In this document: piece by piece, positions 17,478-26,181 of the stretch
How positions within the stretch are numbered: the stretch's first letter is position 1
How the letters are laid out: every line of letters begins with the position of its first letter
Assembly: GCF_030545015.1 (NCBI RefSeq)
Contig: NZ_CP120653.1
Span: 744,001 to 808,000, forward strand
Direction of reading: 5' to 3'
DNA length: 64,000 nt
Source of the DNA: Myroides sp. JBRI-B21084
GTDB taxonomy: Bacteria; Bacteroidota; Bacteroidia; Flavobacteriales; Flavobacteriaceae
Program-made: the position numbers and the translations under genes
The notes under the pieces: model-generated
The model's database searches: none
What the model saw: only the letters and a program-made list of their open reading frames with translations
What the model was told of the DNA's origin: nothing

Positions 17478-17557
17478 CAAATGTATTACTACGGCGCACG
17501 GTATGGAGTTTATGCTGAGCCCGACGAAGTAACCCAAGAATCAGTATATTTGTAAGT
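17478..17557 (+). pseudogene. Remnant of an RHS repeat-associated core
   Basis: Translation from 17478 gives QMYYYGARYGVYAEP and then a stop at 17552. The hallmark RHS continuation SVDPLAEQ begins at 17555 in a different frame. In intact RHS proteins YYYGARYY and the SVDPLAE...NPVNMIDPNG block are contiguous, so this is a frameshifted scrap of the core. No upstream RHS repeats are present; coxA and its terminator directly precede it. Confidence 0.75.
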
Positions 17558-18346
17558 GTGGATCCGCTGGCGGAGCAGACTATGGAGCCTTATCAGTATG
17601 TAAGTAATAACCCCGTAAATATGATTGATCCAAATGGATTAGAACCAATTCCGTGGTCTTTAAAAACTATTTTAACAGATGGACGAAAACCTTGGCAATG
17701 GTATAGTTACGGATATGGTTCATATGATAAATCGACATTTAACTCGGCTGCGAAATATAACACCAATAATTTAAGGTCAAGTGCTTATCAATCCGTTTAT
17801 CAAAGAAATGCATACTATGGTTGGGCTCAAAGTCAAGCTGATGCAAAAGGTTATAATTCTAAGTGGTTCGGTGCAGCTCAATTGGTTACAGGATTTAGAG
17901 GCGTTGGTGGAACTGAAATACCAGATGCTGGAATGTTTTCTAGCTCTAATGTTGATAAATTTCTTCAAGGGGGTAACAAGTTTCTTTTTTCCCACAATAT
18001 GAAGAATGCAAAAGATTTATTAGCAGATGGTAAGTTACCAGGGGGTTTTACTGATGCTAAAGGTGTTGCTCAATCATTTAAAGGATTAACAGGAATAGCT
18101 TTGGATTATAAAATGGTGGAATTTGAACAGTCTAAAGTTCAAGAATATATCAATAACTATAAAGGGAAAGATATTGATTCAATTATCTCAGGAATTAATG
18201 ATTTGATGCGTAGTTCTATTGGTCCAGGTGATGTGAAGGATGTAATGAAAGATCATTTTGATAGTGGAAAATCATTTAATTTTAAGAACTATGACGACAG
18301 AGTTAAATTAGGAAAGGAATTAATTAATAAAGCACATAATGAATAA
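17558..18346 (+). CDS. Orphan RHS C-terminal domain, candidate polymorphic toxin
   Basis: From GTG 17558 (262 residues) the product starts with the end of the RHS core, VDPLAEQTMEPYQYVSNNP then VNMIDPNG, the usual junction after which RHS proteins carry variable toxins. The following 230 residues are unrelated to the core: a Tyr/Asn/Gln-rich stretch (about 35-105) and a helical, Lys-rich C-terminal half. I recognise no nuclease or other catalytic motif. No signal peptide is present. It overlaps the next gene, a membrane protein, by 8 bp. GTG may not be a true start, since the frame is a fragment. It may be silent until recombined onto a full RHS gene. Confidence 0.6.
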   Translation: MDPLAEQTMEPYQYVSNNPVNMIDPNGLEPIPWSLKTILTDGRKPWQWYSYGYGSYDKSTFNSAAKYNTNNLRSSAYQSVYQRNAYYGWAQSQADAKGYNSKWFGAAQLVTGFRGVGGTEIPDAGMFSSSNVDKFLQGGNKFLFSHNMKNAKDLLADGKLPGGFTDAKGVAQSFKGLTGIALDYKMVEFEQSKVQEYINNYKGKDIDSIISGINDLMRSSIGPGDVKDVMKDHFDSGKSFNFKNYDDRVKLGKELINKAHNE

Positions 18347-18773
18347 GATTATAAGTTTCTCAATATTATATATCAGTCTGTTTATTACTGAAATATTAAT
18401 CGTTTTTACTTCATTATTATTAATTAATTCCATCCAACATGGTTTCGACTTGTTTTTCGTAAGAGGAGCCTGGCGTGATACAGGATTGTGGAGTTTTTGG
18501 AGAGTATTATTTTATGGATTTCCTTTAATAATACTGTATTTTTCGTTGTTTAAATACGTTGAAAATATGAAACTATATAAACCGTTATTATTCTCATTTT
18601 TTAATTTGTTAGTGTATGTTGGTTTATCGGTTTTATCAAGACTTATTTGGGGTAAAAATGTTCCACTGCCACCAGAAGGAATGATGTTTTGGATAACTTC
18701 TATATCGATAATTTTAAGTCCAATAATTTTAGGACAAATACCATACTTTAGACGTTTAATGGATAGTATGTAA
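18339..18773 (+). CDS. Four-helix membrane protein, candidate immunity protein
   Basis: The 144-residue product has four predicted helices (about 5-31, 48-68, 78-101, 115-136). I recognise no family. The start ATG overlaps the stop of the RHS C-terminal gene (ATGAATAA), the arrangement usual for toxin-immunity pairs. A membrane immunity protein would suit a toxin that acts on or at the membrane. This role is inferred from position only. Confidence 0.55.
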   Translation: MNKIISFSILYISLFITEILIVFTSLLLINSIQHGFDLFFVRGAWRDTGLWSFWRVLFYGFPLIILYFSLFKYVENMKLYKPLLFSFFNLLVYVGLSVLSRLIWGKNVPLPPEGMMFWITSISIILSPIILGQIPYFRRLMDSM

Positions 18774-19084
18774 ACAAAAATTTCCGATCACCCCCACGCT
18801 GGCCCCCGGTAATGTATCAAATGTGTTGATGAAATTTGAAACCCTTGAAAACTGTAGCTTTTTAAGCTAAAAATGCATAATTTAATAAAAATAAAGACGG
18901 ACATTTGTTCATACATTGTGTAAAGTTTCCATACTTTAAGCTAAATCATACAAAATTACATTTATGCATTTGCATGCATCCAAAGTTTTATATCGTTTTA
19001 ATAATATGCTTTTTTACTACATATGCATTTAAAAATGAAAGCCCGGTACTAAATTTTAGTACCGGACTTTTTTTTATAATTAAT
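18774..19084. other. Gene-free stretch downstream of the RHS module, with a GC-rich island
   Basis: No convincing gene. At 18789-18810 lies a G+C-rich string (CACCCCCACGCTGGCCCCCG) that stands out sharply from the AT-rich surroundings; the region from 18781 to 18870 can be read as an open frame ending in ENCSFLS and a stop. It may be a decayed end of a transposase gene or RHS-linked repeat. The segment ends in the hairpin at 19041-19078. Confidence 0.4.
19039..19078. terminator. Strong hairpin terminator before the lectin gene
   Basis: CCGGTACTAAA (19043-19053) pairs with TTTAGTACCGG (19055-19065), nearly without a loop in DNA, followed on the plus strand by a run of eight or more T. The A-rich left flank makes it usable for the minus-strand lectin gene that ends at 19085. 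Confidence 0.75.
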
Positions 19085-19933
19085 TTATCTGATAATTTTT
19101 TTAGTTATAGATTCTTCATTATCAAAAACTAGTTTCAAAAAGTAAACACCATGTTCAAAATTAGTTAAATCAATGCTGTTGTTATTTGTTTTTAATTGTT
19201 CTTTGTTAATTGTTTTAACCAATTTTCCATTGGCTGCATAAATAATAATATTGTTTATTACTGCATCGTTTTCATCAATTCTTAATAAATCAGTAACAGG
19301 GTTCGGATAAACTTTAATTTTGTCATTTATCAAATTGTCAAGTGTAGAAGCATTAATATTGTGCTCCACCACATAATAAAGCATGTTGCCGTCATTCACA
19401 TCATTCCATTGTCCGGCAACACCTAATGGCCAATTAGTTAAAGCAATAGCTAAACCATCTTGCCCGTTAGTGCCAAAGTTGTCGGGTTCATTTCCCCAAT
19501 TGTTATATAAACCACCAACAGGACTTCCGGTTTTAGTACCTTGCCAAAATTGTGTACCAACCGCATCGTTATTTCCATCCCAAATCCACATGCCTTCAGT
19601 AGCCATGTCATTACCTCCAATCCATGCATAAGCGGCACCACCACCATCGGGCGCAGTAGTGTTACTGGTTGTAATACCTGCATTGGTATTTAACTGGTTA
19701 AAAATAGCTGTTTGTTCAGCTGCATCATTAATTTCGGCTAAATATCCGCCTCTTTCTACGGCACAAGCTGCCGCGTTTACCCAAGTTTTCTTTTCTTTAA
19801 TTATTTCATACGTTTTACCATTATAAGTAAACGAATAAATATTTGAAGTATTGGCACATTGACCAAATATTGAACTGCTGCCCAATATACAAGCATAGCC
19901 AAAAAATAATAGTTTGTAAATTTTTGCACTCAT
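19085..19933 (-). CDS. Secreted C-type lectin-domain protein with a type IX sorting signal
   Basis: The 282-residue product has a signal peptide ending at SSIFGQC, a C-type lectin-like domain (about 30-195), and a type IX secretion sorting domain (about 207-282). Lectin marks are KTWVNAAACAVERGGYLAEI, AWIGG, NNWGNEPDN and GQWNDVND. The sorting domain has VYPNPVTDLLRI, GVYFLKL and a basic end KKIIR. The EPD in place of EPN/QPD leaves sugar specificity open. Export through the outer membrane by the T9SS, whose core protein SprA is encoded nearby, is expected, with attachment or release at the surface. Confidence 0.88.
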   Translation of the reverse strand: MSAKIYKLLFFGYACILGSSSIFGQCANTSNIYSFTYNGKTYEIIKEKKTWVNAAACAVERGGYLAEINDAAEQTAIFNQLNTNAGITTSNTTAPDGGGAAYAWIGGNDMATEGMWIWDGNNDAVGTQFWQGTKTGSPVGGLYNNWGNEPDNFGTNGQDGLAIALTNWPLGVAGQWNDVNDGNMLYYVVEHNINASTLDNLINDKIKVYPNPVTDLLRIDENDAVINNIIIYAANGKLVKTINKEQLKTNNNSIDLTNFEHGVYFLKLVFDNEESITKKIIR

Positions 19934-19993
19934 AGTTTTGTAGTTTTTATTATGTTTGATAAATTATTTATTGTTTTATAAAGGTGTTTTTGT

Positions 19994-20001
19994 CAAATGT
20001 A
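19994..20001 (-). promoter_or_regulatory. -7 element for the lectin gene
   Basis: CAAATGTA on the plus strand reads TACATTTG on the minus strand, a full match to TAnnTTTG, about 60 bases upstream of the ATG at 19933. The -33 region is not clear. Confidence 0.5.
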
Positions 20002-20109
20002 CAATATTTTGCATGAATATTAACATTTTTTTTATATTTATTGCTAAAGTGTTTTAAAGTAAATAAAGTATGGTTTTTGCATTCGCAAAGTTGTTACCGC
20101 TTTAAGGTG

Positions 20110-20142
20110 TTAACAAAAGATTAATAAATTTAATTACCTTTG
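20110..20142 (+). promoter_or_regulatory. Promoter of the symporter gene
   Basis: TACCTTTG at 20135-20142 matches the -7 TAnnTTTG element; a TTA(ACA) at 20110 lies about 22 bases upstream. The leader to the ATG at 20193 would be about 45 bases. Confidence 0.5.
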
Positions 20143-20192
20143 TTAGACACGTACATATAGTGCATCATTAAAAATCAATTTAAATAAAATTA

Positions 20193-21623
20193 ATGGAAGA
20201 ACTTATATATTTACTTAATGATATAGTTTGGAGTAAGGTTTTAATAGCCCTTTGTCTTTTTTCAGGGCTTTTTTTTAGTATCAAATTACGTTTCCCTCAA
20301 ATTAGAATGTTTCGTGAAATGGTTCGATTGTTATTTGTAAAAGAAACATCAGCTCAAGGAATATCTTCATTCCAAGCATTTACTTTGGCAATTTCTGGCA
20401 GAATTGGAACTGGAAACATAGCGGGAGTTGCAACCGCAATTGCTATGGGTGGTCCTGGTGCTGTATTTTGGATGTGGGCAATAGCTTTTTTAGGAAGTGC
20501 TTCGGCAATTATAGAAGCTACCCTTGCGCAATTGTATAAAGAAGTTAGTGAAGAAGAATTTAGAGGAGGGCCTGCATATTATATTTTAAAAGGACTTAAC
20601 AATAAATTTTTAGCTGCATTATTTGCAATAGTTACTGTTGTAAGTTGTGGTTTTTTGTTGCCAAGTGTACAAAGCAACAGTATAGCATTAGCTGTTGAAA
20701 AAGCGTTTCGTGTAGATGTTGTTTATACTGCCTTATCAATATGTTTATTGTTAGCGTTAATTATTATAGGTGGCGTTAAACGTATTAGTAAAGTAGCCGA
20801 AGTTGTTGTGCCATTTATGGCAATAAGTTATATAATAATGGCTGTTGTTATTATTGTACTAAATATAAACGAAGTGCCTGCAACGTTTGCACTAATATTT
20901 AAATCGGCATTTGCTGTTGATGCTACTTTTGGTGGTATAATAGGTGCTGCAATTAGTTGGGGTGTACAAAGAGGTATTTATAGTAACGAAGCAGGTCAAG
21001 GTACGGCTCCACATGCTGCTGCTGCTGCCGAAGTTTCACATCCGTATAAACAAGGTTTGGTACAAGGATTTTCGGTGTATGTTGATACCCTTTTTGTATG
21101 TACAGCTACCGCGCTAATGATACTTTTTACCAATCAATACAATGTTTTAAACGATACTTCGGGGTTTATTGTTGAAAATATTCCCGGGGTTGAACCTGGT
21201 GCTGCTTTTACACAAAGCGCCATTAGTCAGCACTTTCCTGCAATTGGCGATGCTTTTGTAGCTGTAGCCTTAATGTTTTTTGCTTTTACAACTATCATGG
21301 CTTATTATTATATTGCCGAATCAAATATCGATTTTCTTTTTAACGGAAAAAAACTTCAAATAGGAATTTGGTTTTTAAGAGGTTTAATTATTATTTCAAC
21401 TTATTTAGGTTGTGTAAAATCGGCAAAATTAGCTTGGACTTTAGGCGATATTGGTGTTGGTTTAATGGCATGGATAAACTTAGTTGCAATTTTGTTTCTT
21501 TATAAAAAAGCTATTAAAGTGGCAAAAGATTACGAAAATCAACTTAAATATAACAAATCACCACGTTTTAATGCTAGTGTTACTAAAATAGAAAATGCTG
21601 ATTTTTGGGTTAATAAAGAATAA
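20193..21623 (+). CDS. Sodium:alanine/glycine symporter family protein
   Basis: Na+-coupled amino-acid uptake carrier of the AGCS family, 476 residues, about eleven helices. Signature regions: SSFQAFTLAISGRIGTGNIAGVA near residue 65, GGPGAVFWMWAIAFLGSASA, and WGVQRGIYSNEAGQGTAPHA (about 255-275), which is the family motif. The substrate is likely alanine or glycine but cannot be read from the sequence. It stands alone with its own promoter. Confidence 0.93.
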   Translation: MEELIYLLNDIVWSKVLIALCLFSGLFFSIKLRFPQIRMFREMVRLLFVKETSAQGISSFQAFTLAISGRIGTGNIAGVATAIAMGGPGAVFWMWAIAFLGSASAIIEATLAQLYKEVSEEEFRGGPAYYILKGLNNKFLAALFAIVTVVSCGFLLPSVQSNSIALAVEKAFRVDVVYTALSICLLLALIIIGGVKRISKVAEVVVPFMAISYIIMAVVIIVLNINEVPATFALIFKSAFAVDATFGGIIGAAISWGVQRGIYSNEAGQGTAPHAAAAAEVSHPYKQGLVQGFSVYVDTLFVCTATALMILFTNQYNVLNDTSGFIVENIPGVEPGAAFTQSAISQHFPAIGDAFVAVALMFFAFTTIMAYYYIAESNIDFLFNGKKLQIGIWFLRGLIIISTYLGCVKSAKLAWTLGDIGVGLMAWINLVAILFLYKKAIKVAKDYENQLKYNKSPRFNASVTKIENADFWVNKE

Positions 21624-21708
21624 TTTTTTAATATAGCTGTAAGTTTTGTTGGGATATAGTTACAGCTTAGATATTTAAAATACAGTACAAATTTGTTGTA
21701 TTTTTTTA

Positions 21709-21716
21709 TACATTTG
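21709..21716 (+). promoter_or_regulatory. -7 element for the DUF1761 gene
   Basis: TACATTTG matches TAnnTTTG, 24 bases upstream of the ATG at 21740. Upstream, AGCTGTAA (21635-21642) and TTACAGCT (21660-21667) form an inverted repeat that may be a weak terminator of the symporter gene. Confidence 0.45.
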
Positions 21717-21739
21717 AAATCAATAAAAAATAGAAAAAA

Positions 21740-22219
21740 ATGGAATTTAATTTTGTTGCAATACTACTAGCAGCCTTTTCATCGTTAGTAGTTGGGTTTA
21801 TTTGGTATAACCCTAAAGTATTTGGAACTGTTTGGATGAATGAAACAGGTATGACCGAAGAAAAAGCTAAAAAAAGCAATATGGCTTTAACGTTATTTTT
21901 TGCATTTGTGTATGCGTTTTTTATTGCTTTTATACTACAGTTTTTAGTTATTCACCAATTTGGTGTTTTTGGAGTTGTGGGAGGCAATGTTGAAAACGAA
22001 GCTTATAAAGCCTTTATGACCGAAGAAAACCTAAATGCTTTTAGATCCTTCAAACACGGTATGCTACACGGTGCTTTTACTGGTTTGTTTTTTGCATTGC
22101 CTGTTGTTGGTGTTGGTGCTTTGTTTGAACAAAAAAGTTTTAAATACGTACTTGTTTCAGGTGGCTACTGGGTAGTAACTTGTATGGTTATGGGCGGAAT
22201 TATTTGCGCAATGAAGTAA
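21740..22219 (+). CDS. DUF1761 membrane protein
   Basis: Small integral membrane protein of 159 residues with four helices. It fits DUF1761: the N-terminal LVVGFIWYNPKVFGTVWMNE followed by a short loop with TGMTEEKAKKSN is the family mark. A loop around residues 78-105 holds GNVENEAYKAFMTEEN. Function unknown. It is monocistronic, with its own -7 element and a terminator. Confidence 0.85.
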   Translation: MEFNFVAILLAAFSSLVVGFIWYNPKVFGTVWMNETGMTEEKAKKSNMALTLFFAFVYAFFIAFILQFLVIHQFGVFGVVGGNVENEAYKAFMTEENLNAFRSFKHGMLHGAFTGLFFALPVVGVGALFEQKSFKYVLVSGGYWVVTCMVMGGIICAMK

Positions 22220-22240
22220 TTAAATTTTAAATAACTTACT

Positions 22241-22279
22241 ATAGTTCTTGAATGTTTTTTTTCAAGGACTATTTTTTTT
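22241..22279 (+). terminator. Intrinsic terminator after the DUF1761 gene
   Basis: ATAGTTCTTGAA (22241-22252) pairs with TTCAAGGACTAT (22260-22271) with one G-T pair, then a run of T. Confidence 0.8.
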
Positions 22280-22290
22280 AAAACAATATC

Positions 22291-23433
22291 GTGAGTCAAT
22301 TAATTACTTATAGCGTTTATCATTCATACCAAGAAATAGCTCCATTTAATTTTGAAACGGATTCCGTATTCTTGTCTAAAACGTATTTTGAAGCACTAGA
22401 AAAAAGTGCTCCAAAAAACATGAAATGCCATTTTATTTTGCTTTTTCAAAATCAAAAAGTGGAAGGGGTAGCATTAGCTCAGTTTTTAGATTTAAATCAT
22501 TTAGCATCTTTTGGTGAACGCGATAAATGCTTAAAATCATTAGTGCGTAATTTTGTGTTTAAAAATTTTTCGTCGCACGTTTTATTTATAGGAAACAATA
22601 TGCTATCGGGGCAAAACGCATTTTGGGTTTCACCAACTATTAACAAAAGCCAAGCGATTACGCATATAAAAAATGCTTGTTTAGATATTATAGCGCACTA
22701 TAAAAAAGCAGGAATTAAAATACATATTACAACTTTTAAAGATTTTGAAAAAGAAGAATTAACCTATTTTACCGATTCGTATTTTTTAGATAATTATTGT
22801 TTTTCAACCCAGCCCAATATGCAGTTTTCTATTTTAGAAAATTGGACTACCGAAAACGATTATGTAATGGCTTTAAGCAAAAAATACCGCGATCAGTACA
22901 AACGTTCGCGTAAAAAGTGTGACGAAGTTGTAAAGAAAAAAATGCACTTACATGATATCGTTCAACATCAAAAAAAAATGTATGAATTGTATTATTATGT
23001 GGCTAAAAACGCACCTTTAAACACCTTTTTTTTAAAGGAAAATCATTTTGAAATACTAAAAAAACAACTGCACGATTCATTTTTAGTTTATGGATATTTT
23101 TTAAACAACGAATTAATTGGTTTTAACACCCTAATTAAAAACGGAGCCATTATGGAAACTTATTTTTTAGGATATGATGACAGGTTTCAAAAAGAAAAAA
23201 TGCTGTATTTAAACATGTTGTATGATATGGTGGGTTATTCTATTAAAAAAGGATTTTCGAAGATTATTTTTGGTCGTACTGCATTAGAAATTAAAAGTTC
23301 AGTTGGTGCCGAACCTACTGAAATGTTTGGTTTTATAAAACACAGTAATAAAATTATTAATTACTTTATGCCTAAATTATTTCCGTATTTTGATCCAAAA
23401 GTAAGTTGGACAAAAAGAAGCCCGTTTAAATAA
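22291..23433 (+). CDS. FemAB/GNAT-like acyltransferase
   Basis: Cytoplasmic protein of 380 residues starting at GTG 22291; no ATG is available near it. The C-terminal half resembles the GNAT-fold aminoacyltransferases of the FemAB-like group: LSKKYRDQYKRSRKKCDEVV, VYGYFLNNELIGFNTLI, METYFLGYDD, MLYDMVGYSIKKGFSKIIFG. Such enzymes move acyl or aminoacyl groups to cell-wall or lipid acceptors. The substrate is unknown. It converges on the methyltransferase gene with only four bases between the two stop codons. Confidence 0.65.
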   Translation: MSQLITYSVYHSYQEIAPFNFETDSVFLSKTYFEALEKSAPKNMKCHFILLFQNQKVEGVALAQFLDLNHLASFGERDKCLKSLVRNFVFKNFSSHVLFIGNNMLSGQNAFWVSPTINKSQAITHIKNACLDIIAHYKKAGIKIHITTFKDFEKEELTYFTDSYFLDNYCFSTQPNMQFSILENWTTENDYVMALSKKYRDQYKRSRKKCDEVVKKKMHLHDIVQHQKKMYELYYYVAKNAPLNTFFLKENHFEILKKQLHDSFLVYGYFLNNELIGFNTLIKNGAIMETYFLGYDDRFQKEKMLYLNMLYDMVGYSIKKGFSKIIFGRTALEIKSSVGAEPTEMFGFIKHSNKIINYFMPKLFPYFDPKVSWTKRSPFK

Positions 23434-23437
23434 AGGT

Positions 23438-24058
23438 TTATTTTTTGCGTAAAATAATTAGCTTTTCAGATAATTCAATTAAATCAAAACCAAAATTTAG
23501 GGCAATAAATTCAAAAGTTTTAAATGTATAAATAAAAACATGCGTTAAATCTTTGCGGTAATACCAGTTTGTAAAATCGGTTTGTTGGTTGAACAAATGT
23601 GTTTTAATAAGTAATAAACCATTGGGTTTTAATAAACCATATAGCTTTGTTATTTCGGCAAAAGGGTTGTAAAAATGCTCAAAAACTTCGCAGCTAAAAA
23701 TAAAATCATAGGTGTAATTTAAATAGGCAGTGTCAGGGTAAAAATAAGGGTCGTATAAATGTACGCAAAACCCTTTTTCGGTTAATTGTTTTGTAATAAC
23801 AGGACCTTTACCACAGCCATAATCTAAACCAAGCATATTTGGTTTGCAAAGTTTTAAAATGGCATTTGTTACAGGGGCTGTGAAATTTTGGTAGCCTGTA
23901 TCGTTTACGTCATTATGGTGTTGTTCGTAGTGTTTTTTTTCATTTTCGGCAGTAAAAAATAAATCATTACGTTTTACATATCCATTGCAAGTGCTGCAAA
24001 TAAAATACACATCATCCATTTTATCAACAAGCACCGTATTACACAATGTACAATTCAT
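23438..24058 (-). CDS. SAM-dependent methyltransferase with N-terminal zinc ribbon
   Basis: The 206-residue product has two CxxC pairs at the N-terminus (CTLC at 3-6, CSTC at 21-24) likely to bind zinc, then a class I methyltransferase domain with the SAM loop LGLDYGCGKGPV (about 76-87), FIFSCEVFEHF and LKPNGLLLIKTH. The layout resembles methyltransferase domains of the UbiE/COQ5-like type with an RlmA-like zinc finger. Substrate unknown. It is divergent from ruvB. Confidence 0.8.
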   Translation of the reverse strand: MNCTLCNTVLVDKMDDVYFICSTCNGYVKRNDLFFTAENEKKHYEQHHNDVNDTGYQNFTAPVTNAILKLCKPNMLGLDYGCGKGPVITKQLTEKGFCVHLYDPYFYPDTAYLNYTYDFIFSCEVFEHFYNPFAEITKLYGLLKPNGLLLIKTHLFNQQTDFTNWYYRKDLTHVFIYTFKTFEFIALNFGFDLIELSEKLIILRKK

Positions 24059-24139
24059 ATTTTTTGTTTTAAAGATAATTCACTTTACGTTAACGAGCAA
24101 TCCATAAAAAAAGCAAATTTTTTTGTTTTGTAAAAATAG

Positions 24140-24147
24140 TATCTTTG
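24140..24147 (+). promoter_or_regulatory. -7 element almost touching the ruvB start codon
   Basis: TATCTTTG matches TAnnTTTG and ends only five bases before the ATG at 24153. Transcription would begin at or next to the start codon, giving a leaderless or near-leaderless message. Confidence 0.55.
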
Positions 24148-24152
24148 TACTT

Positions 24153-25187
24153 ATGAACGAACATTTAAATCCAACCAATAAAAATTATTCAAACGAAGAA
24201 ATCGACGTTGAAAAAAAACTTCGTCCGCTTTCGTTTGATGATTTTGCCGGTCAAGATCAAGTATTAGAAAACTTAAAAGTATTTGTAAAAGCAGCCAATT
24301 TGCGTGGCGAAGCTTTAGATCATACCTTGTTTCATGGGCCACCCGGTTTAGGAAAAACAACGTTATCTAATATTTTGGCGAACGAATTAAATGTTGGCAT
24401 AAAAATAACATCGGGACCCGTGTTAGATAAACCAGGCGATTTAGCAGGTTTGTTAACTAATTTAGAAGAGCGCGATATTTTATTTATTGATGAAATACAC
24501 CGTTTAAGTCCGGTTGTTGAAGAATATTTGTACTCTGCAATGGAAGATTTTAAAATTGATATCATGATAGAATCGGGACCAAATGCACGCACCGTACAAA
24601 TTAATCTAAATCCGTTTACGTTGGTGGGTGCCACTACACGTTCGGGCTTATTAACAGCACCAATGCGTGCCCGTTTTGGTATACAAAGTAGGTTGCAATA
24701 TTATAATATCGAATTGTTATCAACCATTGTAGAACGCAGCGCTACCATTTTAAAAGTACCTATTGATATGGAAGCTGCTATAGAAATTGCAGGTCGTAGC
24801 CGTGGAACTCCACGTATTGCCAATGCGTTGCTGCGACGAGTGCGCGATTTTGCACAGATTAAAGGAAATGGGCGAATCGATATCGAGATTTCGCGTTTTG
24901 CTTTAAAAGCCTTAAATGTTGATAAATATGGGTTAGACGAAATGGATAACAAAATTTTATCAACCATTATAGAAAAATTTAAAGGTGGACCAGTTGGCTT
25001 ATCAACACTTGCTACAGCTGTGTCTGAAAATGCCGAAACAATAGAAGAAGTGTACGAACCTTTTTTAATTCAAGAAGGTTTTATTTACCGCACGCCACGC
25101 GGACGCGAAGTAACCGAAAAAGCCTATAAACACTTAGGGAAACAAAACTTGGGCAAGCAATCGGGTTTGTTTAACAATTATGAATAA
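24153..25187 (+). CDS. ruvB: Holliday junction branch migration helicase subunit RuvB
   Basis: AAA+ motor that drives branch migration with RuvA. From ATG 24153 (344 residues; the upstream ATG at 24123 would precede the promoter) it has the RuvB N-terminal [20 protein letters not shown], Walker [10 protein letters not shown] (62-70), Walker [13 protein letters not shown], sensor [18 protein letters not shown] and the C-terminal winged helix with [20 protein letters not shown]. It overlaps queG by 8 bp. ruvA lies about 3.4 kb downstream, not adjacent. Confidence 0.97.
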   Translation: MNEHLNPTNKNYSNEEIDVEKKLRPLSFDDFAGQDQVLENLKVFVKAANLRGEALDHTLFHGPPGLGKTTLSNILANELNVGIKITSGPVLDKPGDLAGLLTNLEERDILFIDEIHRLSPVVEEYLYSAMEDFKIDIMIESGPNARTVQINLNPFTLVGATTRSGLLTAPMRARFGIQSRLQYYNIELLSTIVERSATILKVPIDMEAAIEIAGRSRGTPRIANALLRRVRDFAQIKGNGRIDIEISRFALKALNVDKYGLDEMDNKILSTIIEKFKGGPVGLSTLATAVSENAETIEEVYEPFLIQEGFIYRTPRGREVTEKAYKHLGKQNLGKQSGLFNNYE

Positions 25188-26118
25188 CAAAGAAAAATAT
25201 ACCCAATTTATAAAACAAAAAGCCCAAGAATTGGGCTTTTCTTATTGTGGCGTTTCGCAAGCAACTTTTTTAGAGGAAGAAGCTCCACGTTTAGAAAGTT
25301 GGTTAAAAAATAACATGCACGGCGAAATGAAATATATGGAAAATCATTTCGATAAACGGTTAGATCCACGTTTGTTAGTCCCTGGTGCAAAATCGGTGGT
25401 TTCTTTATTGTTGAATTATTTTCCTGCCCAACAGCAAAATCCCAATGCGTATAAAATCTCAAAATACGCGTACGGCGAAGATTATCATTTTATTATAAAA
25501 GACAAATTAAAAGATTTGTTGCACTTTATTAACGATGAAATAGGTGCCGTTGATGGAAGGGTTTTTGTAGATTCGGCTCCGGTGTTAGATAAAGCTTGGG
25601 CGGCAAAAAGCGGTTTAGGTTGGGTTGGTAAAAACAATAATTTAATAAGAAAATCACACGGTTCTTTCTTTTTTGTAGCCGAATTAATTATTGATTTAGA
25701 ATTGATGTACGATACCGCTACAACCAATCATTGCGGGTCGTGTACAGCTTGTATCGATGCGTGCCCTACACAAGCCATAGAATCGCCTTATGTGGTAAAC
25801 GGTAGCAAATGTATTTCGTATTTAACCATTGAATTAAAAGACGCCATACCTAACGAGTTTGCAGGCAAATTAGATGATTGGATGTACGGTTGCGACGTAT
25901 GCCAAGATGTGTGTCCGTGGAACCGTTTTGCAACCCCACATAACGAACCTCTTTTTCAACCAAAACCCGAATTAATTAACTACAACAACCAACAATGGAC
26001 CGATTTAACCAATGAATTATTCAACGAAATTTTTAAAAAATCGGCGGTTAAACGCACCAAGTTTTCGGGGTTAATGAGGAATGTTACATTTTTAAATTAC
26101 AAAAACAATAAAAAATAG
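25180..26118 (+). CDS. queG: Epoxyqueuosine reductase
   Basis: Cobalamin-dependent Fe-S enzyme that reduces epoxyqueuosine to queuosine in tRNA. The 312-residue protein has cysteine sets for two 4Fe-4S clusters: C185/188/191/195 ([11 protein letters not shown]) and C238/241/245 ([13 protein letters not shown]), with Cys near 210 in [10 protein letters not shown]. The N-terminus [20 protein letters not shown] and WVGKNNNLI fit the family. It overlaps the end of ruvB (ATG within the last codons), so the two are translated together. Confidence 0.95.
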   Translation: MNNKEKYTQFIKQKAQELGFSYCGVSQATFLEEEAPRLESWLKNNMHGEMKYMENHFDKRLDPRLLVPGAKSVVSLLLNYFPAQQQNPNAYKISKYAYGEDYHFIIKDKLKDLLHFINDEIGAVDGRVFVDSAPVLDKAWAAKSGLGWVGKNNNLIRKSHGSFFFVAELIIDLELMYDTATTNHCGSCTACIDACPTQAIESPYVVNGSKCISYLTIELKDAIPNEFAGKLDDWMYGCDVCQDVCPWNRFATPHNEPLFQPKPELINYNNQQWTDLTNELFNEIFKKSAVKRTKFSGLMRNVTFLNYKNNKK

Positions 26119-26129
26119 CAAAAAAGTGT

Positions 26130-26159
26130 TTTGTTCTTGTTTAATGCTTGTTATATTTG
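26130..26159 (+). promoter_or_regulatory. Promoter of the malic enzyme gene
   Basis: TTTG at 26130-26133, 18-base spacer, TATATTTG at 26152-26159: a full match to the Bacteroidota -33/-7 consensus. The leader to ATG 26182 is about 20 bases. It also supports that start over the upstream frame opening at 26131. Confidence 0.7.
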
Positions 26160-26181
26160 TTACTTATCAAAAAACGAAATC

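Noticed and set aside
18905..19132. 75-residue open frame on the plus strand after the RHS module
   Set aside because: It runs through the strong hairpin at 19041-19078 and into the end of the lectin gene, has no recognisable domain and poor composition for a protein.
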